From contig JASJOG010000585.1 of NCBI GenBank assembly GCA_030142905.1, positions 37,581-101,580 of the forward strand: a stretch of DNA of 64,000 nt. Reading direction: 5' to 3'. This document shows positions 57,398-64,000 of this stretch, piece after piece. Position 1 is the first letter of the stretch, and the number at the start of each line of letters is the position of its first letter. The position numbers were made by a program, and so were the translations under genes. The notes below the pieces were generated by a model. The model was not told the origin of the DNA and did not search any database. It saw nothing but the letters and a program-made list of their open reading frames with translations. This DNA is from Heliopora coerulea (lineage: Eukaryota > Cnidaria > Anthozoa > Scleralcyonacea > Helioporidae).

Positions 57398-58328
57398 TGC
57401 ATCGTGCTTTTTTCTGATTCTTTAGGCGTATTCTTTACGTAGAATATTACCTCTTTAAGTTTCAAACAGTTCTGTTAAGAACTAAACTATCCAACAGTCT
57501 TTGGTAACTGTGTATACCTCTGTAAGCGTATATTACTCTTCATCTTCTCCTACTTTATCTTAAATTACCATTCACCATGGTATCTACGTATTTAAAAACT
57601 GTGTTTAAATTTGTTACCACGACAAAATCGCTGTTTTATCATTTCTTTTTTTGTTGGCGTTCCTGCTTTTGAACATTTAACAATGAAACGATCACTTCGC
57701 TCACTAGTTTTACATTTTCGACCAGAGCCAGGACTGCGTCCACAACTTCCACTCAACTTCAACTTTGCGCAAAGTTTCTTTGCTCCTGAGTAACTCAGGT
57801 TATATTCCCGTGAAATTTGACGAGCACCAACTCCAGCCTTTAGCATTCCAAGAATTTCATGATTCCTTCCAGTCTTGGCATGTAATCTTTCTTTCTGGGT
57901 CTCTTTTCTTGTCTTTTTAGCTATTTCCTCTTCTTTACCAATAATCCCTTTCCAGTGCATCCAAAAAGGACTAATGAATGTGCCCAGTAAAACTTTAGTA
58001 TTAACGAAAACCATTCAAATATTGTGGGACGATTATTCTGATTGATTTTTTTGCAAGAACGTGAGGACTAAAGCGCATATGCTCAAGACATTCAAAGGTA
58101 CATAATATTACCTAACTTTCGAAAACAACACGACCTGATAGTAAAATCGACAAAAGTTTGTATTTCTTCGTATTTTAGTATTTAAATCTATGGTGTAAGT
58201 TCAAATTTAATAAAATGTTGACCAGTCTGTGCTAAAACAAAGTGGTTTCTACATTTTCTATCACTTTGGTATATGTTTGAATAAAAAACCATATTTCTAT
58301 AGAGGGGCTACTTTTTTTTGTCCACCCC

Positions 58329-58368
<40 letters not shown>

Positions 58369-58370
58369 TC

Positions 58371-58643
58371 ATTAAATATTCATGAGGAAAAGACAAAAGA
58401 GAATCATGAGCGCGTCGGATCTATATATGTGATAAAAATGCATGTGCCTTTATATGTCAAGAAGAAGTTCAATTTTTTCGGCTTACGAAACATAAATTTC
58501 CAAACTTTTTTCGCAAGTTGGCGTAATAAGGGGTGAATTTCACAATACATTTAAAAAATTCGTAGTTCGTGCTTTATCGTGTCTAAAACACGGCTATCGT
58601 CTCGTGTTTTAAATCCCGATAAAACACTCCTGCTGCGTTTTTA
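58371..58643. repeat. Left arm of ~273-bp inverted repeat
   Basis: It starts ATTAAATATTCATGAGG and ends AAAACACTCCTGCTGCG. The inverted partner is at 61921-62195. Each arm has an inner hairpin (CGTGCTTTATCG..CCCGATAAAACAC). The pair encloses 3.28 kb of repeats and could be one large fold-back element or two opposed copies of a small one. Confidence 0.7.
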
Positions 58644-58742
58644 AATATTATATATATATATATTATATATATTATATATTATTATATTATATTATATTTT
58701 ATATATATTATTATATATATATTATTATATTATATATTACAT

Positions 58743-58743
<1 letters not shown>

Positions 58744-58779
<36 letters not shown>

Positions 58780-58784
58780 CAGAC

Positions 58785-58871
<87 letters not shown>

Positions 58872-58880
58872 GATAGATAT
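58744..58880. repeat. GATA microsatellite
   Basis: About 33 GATA units with one GACA interruption, flanked by TA-rich sequence. Confidence 0.95.
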
Positions 58881-59150
58881 AGTGGATAAATAAGCATGGG
58901 TAATTTCCCGGTAAGCCGAGTGCTCAATGCAAAGCTGCAGAGCTTTATAGTAATCGAAATCATCAGTCGTTTGATGATTGCGAAAGCATGAAACACTGTG
59001 TAACGACAAGCTGTACTGTAAATATATTAGATAACCAACAATAAATTATTACTATATATATATATATATATGTATATATATAGACTATCAAAGCTCTACA
59101 CCTTTGTATTGAACACTCTTCTCTTCAGAGACCAAACAGCTACATCTACA

Positions 59151-59182
<32 letters not shown>

Positions 59183-59189
<7 letters not shown>

Positions 59190-59414
59190 AGAATTTTGTT
59201 CTCAAGCTTTTATCTCAGAAAATTTCTGAGCTCCCCAACGGGAATCGAACCCGTGTCTCCCGATTGCCGGTACGATTGTTTTACCACTAGACTATAGGGT
59301 CTCAGACGGCAAGCATGATGTCAAAATCCGGAGTCGTGAGACACAGGTTCGACTCCCGTTGGGAAGCTCAGAAATTTTCTGAGATAAAAGCTTGAGAACA
59401 AACTTTTCATCATA
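59183..59414. repeat. Fold-back tRNA-like SINE
   Basis: Arms of about 55 bp (GTTCTCAAGCTTTTATCTCAG and its complement) face each other. The core on minus is strongly tRNA-like, with A box TAGTCTAGTGG and B box GGTTCGATTCC at normal spacing. The right half carries a second B box (GGTTCGACTCC) on plus. So this is a head-to-head duplicate of one SINE. The acceptor stem is poor. Confidence 0.65.
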
Positions 59415-59678
59415 CATATATCCAAGTTTACAAACATCTACACTTAGTAAGATGAACTGTACCCATATATAATATATATATATATATATACACAACAAGT
59501 CGTCTGATGATTGCCACGGGGCATGAAACAACGTGTAACGACGTAGTTGATAAATCATAGATTATTAAATAAATGTATATGTATATGTATATATATATAT
59601 ATGTTGAACTATAAATTTTGAATCTGATCTAAAATCTTAAAACGTTATTAAAACTTTAAAAAGACTAAAAGACTGAAT

Positions 59679-59707
59679 TTTCGGGCGCTAACTGCGACCT
59701 TCATCAG
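59679..59707 (-). ncRNA. Hammerhead-ribozyme-like motif (pair 2, left)
   Basis: CTGATGA, stem GGTCGC/GCGCCC with one mismatch, then CGAAA, on minus, just after the endonuclease stop. Mirror copy at 60971-60999. Confidence 0.5.
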
Positions 59708-59729
59708 AGTTATTTACAATTTCGGCAAG

Positions 59730-60648
59730 TCAAGTTGGGCTATTTAACTGGTCTCTATGTGTCCCGAGGGATCTTAATAATGGTAAATATGAACGTGGTA
59801 ATTCTGCATGTTCATTAATCGAGTCATCATTTAACACAGAATGTAAAGCTTCAAGAAAAATACGTTTATGGTAGTTTATCACACCTCTCTCCAAAACTTC
59901 AACGTCTGTTGAGGTTACATCGTGTCCAGTTTTCTCTGCATGATCTTTTATTGCTGATTTGTTTCTCTTTCTCACCCCTGGTTTATGTTCTAACCATCTG
60001 GAGTTCCATGACAATTTTGTCTCACCAATATATGTAAATGGACAGGATTTACATTTAAATTTGTACAGGATGCCTTTAATCTGGTTTTCTGGGGGTCTTT
60101 CTTTAGGTCTTTGAAAAACATTTGACAATGTCTTCACCGGCTTAAATGCTGTTTTTATCCCGGCTTCAACGAGGATTCGTTTGATTCTTTCTGAAGTACC
60201 TTTTATGTGGGGCAGACATGAAAAACCTCGGGGAGTAATATTTTGGGTCCGATGAACCTTGTTTTTCGGACTATATATTTTTTTAATAAATGTCTTATTG
60301 TACCCGTTCAGTGTCAGATCTCGTAAGACTTTTTCCTTTTCTTGTGCCTTTAAATTTTCTCCGCAAGGAATGGCATCTGCTCTATCTAACAGCGTTTTTA
60401 CAACGGCTTTTTTGTCTTGCATCGGTTTATGCGAATCAAAGGATAAATATTTGTCACTATGGGTATTTTTTCGGTGTACTTTCACTTGTATTCTTCCATT
60501 CTCCTGAGTATAGATTTCAGTGTCCAAAAACGATATATACTGGTTCCCTTGGTTGATCGAAGGAGTCTCGATCGTAAATTGTATGTGTTTATTAATGGTA
60601 TTTAAATGAGAATGGAATCTTATTACATCTTTCGTCTTTAGGCATGAG
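59730..60648 (-). pseudogene. Penelope-like RT C-terminus and GIY-YIG endonuclease
   Basis: One minus-strand frame without stops runs from about 60648 to 59730: FSCLKTKDVIRFHSHLN (just after the RT catalytic motif), NQYISFLDTEIY, a linker with NITPRGFSCLPHIKGTSERI, then KCKSCPFTYIGETKLSWNSRW with EHKPGVRKRNKSAIKDHAEK and GH. These are GIY-YIG residues with the conserved Arg and catalytic-type Glu region. It is 5'-truncated, so it cannot make a whole RT, although the endonuclease part looks intact. Confidence 0.8.
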
Positions 60649-60654
60649 AACGCT

Positions 60655-60948
60655 ATGTGGATGATTCAAATACATGCCAGAAGGTTAGAACATAAACCAG
60701 GGGTGAGAAAGAGAAACGAATCAGCAATAAAAGATCATGCAGAGAAAACTGGACACGATGTAACCTCAACAGACGTTGAAGTTTTGGAGAGAGGTGTGAC
60801 AAACTACCATAAACGTATTTTTCTTGAAGCTTTACATTCTGTGTTAAATGAGGACTCGGTTAATGAACATGCAGAATTACCACGTCCATATTTACCATTA
60901 TTAAGATCCCTCGGGACACATAGAGACCAGTTAAATAGCCCAACTTGA
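60655..60948 (+). pseudogene. Truncated plus-strand endonuclease copy
   Basis: From RRLEHKPGVRKRNESAIKDH to the C-terminus NSPT it repeats the minus copy with a few changes. It lacks the GIY-YIG core, so it cannot be active. Confidence 0.75.
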
Positions 60949-60970
60949 CTTGCTGAAATTGTAAATAACT

Positions 60971-60999
60971 CTGATGAAGGTCGCAGTTAGCGCCCGAAA
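60971..60999 (+). ncRNA. Hammerhead-ribozyme-like motif (pair 2, right)
   Basis: CTGATGA at 60971 and GAAA at 60996; mirror image of 59679-59707. Confidence 0.5.
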
Positions 61000-61103
61000 A
61001 TTCAGTCTTTTAGTCTTTTTAAAGTTTTAATAACGTTTTAAGATTTTAGATCAGATTCAAAATTTATTGTTCAACATTATGTTTTCAACTGATCGCCCTA
61101 ATA

Positions 61104-61154
<51 letters not shown>

Positions 61155-61159
61155 TATAA

Positions 61160-61925
61160 ACCAAATGAATGTAACGAAAGTGTCACTGCACGAAAAGACC
61201 TGGTACGCATATTTAACGAACTTGGACTCAAGATCCCATCACAAGCAAAGCAACAATGCACAAACTTCCTAGACTTGACCTTTGACTTAACCAACGGCAC
61301 TTACAAACCCTATTGAAAACCGAACGATGAACCACTCTACATTAACTGTCTATCTAACCACCCCCTTCAGTTATCTCACATTTACCTCTTTCGATTAACA
61401 GACGCATCAACGCATTATCTTGCAACAAAGAAACGTTTGACACTGCAGCACCTTTATACAATAACGCCTTAAAGCGAAGTAACTTTGACACACCATTAAC
61501 GTACGAACCACCGACCACTAACGCAAACTCCAGACACAACAACTTAAGACGAAACAGACAGCGAAATGTGACTTGGTACAACCTACCATTTAGCAAGAAC
61601 ATTAGAACGAAAATCGCACATGACTTTTTACAACCCATAGACAAGCACTTCCCGGCCTCAAACAGACTTAGCACATTATTCAACAGACGTACAGCGCGCG
61701 TGAGCTACAGCTGCACAGAAAACATGAAAGCTTTCATCACAAAACACAACAAAACCGTACTCAATAAACAAGCCAACTAAAATCAGCCGACTAAAAACAC
61801 CGACCTACGCCATTACAACTGCCGGCGTGCTCACGAATGCCCAACCGGAGGCAAATGCCTACAAAAAAGTGTGGTCTACAAAGCTGAAGTCACTACTGCG
61901 GACAACCAAGAGAAGAAAGCCTAAA
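61160..61925 (+). pseudogene. Fragment of another RT/GIY-YIG retroelement
   Basis: In shifting frames: FLDLTFDLTNGTYKPY, DEPLYINCLSNHP, LSINRRINALSC, NVTWYNLPFSKNIRTKI, LFNRRTARVSYSCTENM and CRRAHECPTGGKCLQKSVVYKAEV. The order matches the end of RT and the linker to a GIY-YIG domain in Penelope-like or related elements. It stops at the inverted repeat at 61921, before the endonuclease core. Different family from the two pairs nearby. Confidence 0.6.
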
Positions 61926-62195
61926 ACCGAGCAGGAGTGCTTTATCGGGATTAAAAACACGAAGCGATAGCCGAGTGTTTTAGACCCGATAAAGCACGAA
62001 CTGGGAGTTTTTTAAATGTCTTCTAAAATAAACCTCCTAATACGCTAATTCGTGAAGAAAGTTTGGAAATTTATCTTTCGTAAGCCGAAAAAATTGAACG
62101 TCTTCTTCACTTATAAAGGCACATGTATCTTCATCACATATATAGATCCGACACGCTTATGATTTTCTTTTGTCATTTTCTCATGAATATTTAAT
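61921..62195. repeat. Right arm of ~273-bp inverted repeat
   Basis: Inverted partner of 58371-58643: AACCGAGCAGGAGTGC to TCATGAATATTTAAT. Confidence 0.7.
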
Positions 62196-62204
62196 CGCTT
62201 TTAG

Positions 62205-62238
<34 letters not shown>

Positions 62239-62439
62239 CATGTATAGATATGGCTCACAGACCAACTACTTGTCTTGGTAGTATGATTGCCGATGGGGAT
62301 TCACAGTCTTGCTTGGAAGATGAGAGGAGCATATATGAAGTTTAACATGTAGTAAGCTACAATATGTGCGCTTCTACCTCCGCAATTAAAAGTGCACTTC
62401 CGGAATCACAAGTCTTCCATGAATACTACACCTTTTTTC

Positions 62440-62790
62440 AATGGAATTCAGAAATTTCCAAAATGATTTCAGATATTTCCAAATGATATTCAGATTTTCC
62501 ATATGGATTTCAGATGTTTGCAAATGATATTCAGAAATGTCCAAAGGGGATTTCAGACGTTTCCATCTGATATTCAGATTGTCTAAGTGAATTTCAGACA
62601 TTTCCAAATAATAATCAGAAATGTCCAAAGGGATTTCAGACGTTTCCATATGATATTCAGATTGTCTAAGTGAATTTCAGACATTTCCAAATAATGATCA
62701 GAGATGTCCATAGGGATTTCAGACATTTCCAATTGATATTCATAATTTCTAAATAAATGTCCTTATCACTATTGACAATTTGTTGATGTG
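62440..62790. repeat. 83-bp tandem repeat, transposon subterminal region
   Basis: Units starting GGATTTCAGAC at 62548, 62631 and 62714 are 83 bp apart. Each contains several 20-23-bp sub-repeats of the type TTTCAGACATTTCCAAAT. Similar words occur inverted at 63930-64000 after the transposase, so these are probably the subterminal repeats of that transposon. Confidence 0.7.
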
Positions 62791-62799
62791 TAAAGAAAT

Positions 62800-63837
62800 A
62801 TGCAACGTGGTCCTTACTCTCGAATATCGCTTGCTGACCGGGAAAGAATTGTCAGGTTAGCTAATAATGGTGGAAATTGGCGAGAGCTTGCCGAACAGTT
62901 AAGAGTGAAATACAAAACTACGTATACGTATACCTGGATTCGCGCTGATGCTGAACATCCAAAACCTAAAGGTGGACGTCAGAAGAAGCTAACTAATGAT
63001 CAAATAGATGACGTTGTGGCCATAATCGAAAGGGACCTTGGTTTAACTTTAAACCAGTTGTCAGAGAGAACACAACAAGCATTTGGAGTTCACCCTTAGT
63101 AAATCAACTATCCACAACTATTGAATGGGAAACTCATAACCCTGAAAAAGGCACATGCTATTCCTGCAACAATGAATAGTGACGCCAACAAGGAGCTTCG
63201 GTGCCAGTATGTTGCAAGAATTAGTGAGCACATGCGAGAAAGCAAAACGATTATTTGGATGGATGAAACCAATATTAACCTTTTCTGTAGAAGGTCTCAT
63301 GGTCGCGCACGTGTTGGTGACAGAGCAGTTATGCCGCTACCAACTTCTAAGGGACCAAATGTTCATGTTGTGTGTGCAATATCTGCATATCAGATGATTC
63401 ACAGCACAAGACGTCGTGGAGCTTTTAAATCCGATACAACAAAGAGTTGGGTTTTGGATATGCTACAGAATCTTCCGGCTGGGGTAAGAATTGACTCCGT
63501 AGTTCTCGTCTGTGACAATGCACCTTGTCACTCAAAGTTTGAAGAATGCGTAAATGACTACCCAGGGTTAATTATCTGTCGTTTGGGACCGTACTCTCCA
63601 ATGCTGAATCCCGTGGAGACAATTTGGAGCAAAATGAAAGCCGTTGTAAGACAGCAAATGCGAGTTCCGCAAGTTGAACCTCCCGCAGTGGGTGAACAAC
63701 GTCTGGCTTACGTCGAAGGACTAATTGATAATGCTATGAGACAAATCGCTCCACGGGATATTGTAAATGCATGTCAACATCCACAAGGCTTTTTCCATCG
63801 TGCGCTTAATTTGGAAGATATGGACGTAGGAGCCTAA
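62800..63837 (+). pseudogene. IS630/Tc1-superfamily transposase, frame broken
   Basis: ATG at 62800. The helix-turn-helix YSRISLADRERIVRLANNG..ELAEQL is followed by a GGRQKKLTNDQIDD linker. The catalytic Asp is in IIWMDETN, the second in VLVCDNAPCHS and the Glu in SPMLNPVETIWS. I count 33 residues between the last two. The frame ends at TAG 63097 and resumes in the same frame at 63121; between them the +1-shifted frame reads LSKSTIHNY, as expected here, so one extra base near 63094 and one missing near 63119 compensate. Otherwise it is complete to 63837, about 345 residues. It is not related closely to the Tc1 at 51368-58331. Confidence 0.8.
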
Positions 63838-63929
63838 TGCTTCTGTTGTTTCATTTTATTTACCTCTTTAATATTGTTGTGCGATGTATTTTGTAAATTG
63901 ATATGTATAATAAAACAAAAGTGTCCGAA

Positions 63930-64000
63930 ATTTATTAGTATTTTGAAATGCATTTGAAACTATCTAAAATTGATTTGAATTATCGGAAATACATTTGGAC
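63930..64000. repeat. Right subterminal repeats, cut by window end
   Basis: Read inverted: GTCCAAATGTATTTCCGAT and similar words match the 20-23-bp sub-repeats left of the transposase. The terminal inverted repeat itself is not reached. Confidence 0.5.

Larger units (their letters stand above)
54207..57598. mobile_element. Head-to-head Penelope-like pair, 3.39-kb palindrome
   Basis: Inverted arms 54207-55282 and 56523-57598 (1076 bp each) mirror each other with a constant coordinate sum of 111805, so there is no net length difference. The 1240-bp spacer holds the RT of the longer, minus-strand copy. The plus-strand copy is 5'-truncated inside the region before the endonuclease. The junction near 56500-56525 has GTGGTAATC twice. 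The whole unit sits in the Tc1 transposase gene. Confidence 0.85.
53461..58014 (-). pseudogene. Tc1 transposase, split and broken
   Basis: The N-terminal part (57592-58014) has a paired-type helix-turn-helix: ILGMLKAGVGARQISREYNL then a GSGRKCKTSERSDR linker. The catalytic part (53461-54228) has KLSRKTIQRRLKEKGL, the first Asp in VVWSDE, the second in FQHDNDPKHT and the Glu in SPDLNPIENLW, with 34 residues between the last two (DD34E). The Penelope-like pair (54207-57598) separates the two parts. Three in-frame stops follow: TGA at 53881, TAG near 53850 and TGA at 53560, after which the frame remains readable to a natural-looking stop at 53461. Non-functional. Confidence 0.85.
51368..58331 (-). 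mobile_element. Tc1-like transposon with nested insertions
   Basis: Left end CAAGGGGTGGACAAAAAAAA and right end, inverted, CAGGGGGTGGACAAAAAAAA bound the element in a TA-rich target. Removing the LINE (about 51490-53305) and the Penelope-like pair (54207-57598) leaves about 1.75 kb, the normal Tc1 size. The transposase runs on the minus strand from about 58014 to 53461. Confidence 0.8.
59601..61077. mobile_element. Second head-to-head Penelope-like pair
   Basis: Arms 59601-60000 and 60678-61077 (400 bp) mirror each other with constant coordinate sum 120678. The minus copy is longer (to about 60648). The plus copy jumps from an RT fragment reading RYVDDS (60650-60667) into the endonuclease at 60680. 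Flanked by TA microsatellites. Confidence 0.8.

Noticed and set aside
58730..59009. Open frames of Ser-Ile-Tyr-Leu repeats
   Set aside because: Translation of the GATA microsatellite.

Overview
The window is eukaryotic and looks like a metazoan, most likely an anthozoan cnidarian. The DNA is AT-rich, the genes have many short exons with GT-AG introns, and repeats of several classes (Penelope-like, CR1/L2-like LINE, Tc1, hAT MITEs, tRNA-derived SINEs) are dense. The species is an inference. There are no prokaryotic operons, ribosome-binding sites or CRISPR arrays. I found two real protein-coding genes by joining exons by eye; most of their exons are too short to appear as long open frames.

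Gene 1 (minus strand, 25043 to 2073) is a meiotic-chromosome-axis protein of the HORMAD1/Hop1/ASY1 family. I recovered 26 exons whose phases all join, giving about 558 residues: an N-terminal HORMA domain, a linker rich in charged residues, a PHD zinc finger and a winged-helix segment. It includes an 11-nt microexon and one exon with a non-canonical donor. A 2.4-kb, 12-bp phase-locked minisatellite and a long GGAA tract lie in its introns.

Gene 2 (plus strand, 38135 to 48760) is a CD151/TSPAN11-like tetraspanin of 253 residues in seven exons, all introns in phase 0. A second, different first exon at 29915-29977 also encodes a tetraspanin N-terminus and ends in the same phase, so the gene probably has two promoters. 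The two genes are divergent. The space between them holds small MITEs, a decayed Penelope-like element and a LINE with a MITE in its tail.

From 51.3 kb to the window end there is a nest of mobile elements. A Tc1 transposon (51368-58331) carries a 5'-truncated LINE and a 3.39-kb Penelope-like palindrome that splits its transposase gene. Next comes a block bounded by ~273-bp inverted repeats (58371-62195). It contains a GATA microsatellite, a fold-back tRNA-like SINE, a second head-to-head Penelope-like pair and part of another GIY-YIG retroelement. The window ends in a different IS630/Tc1-superfamily transposon whose right end appears to run off the edge. Inverted duplication recurs throughout: Penelope-like ends, SINEs and MITEs all occur as fold-backs.
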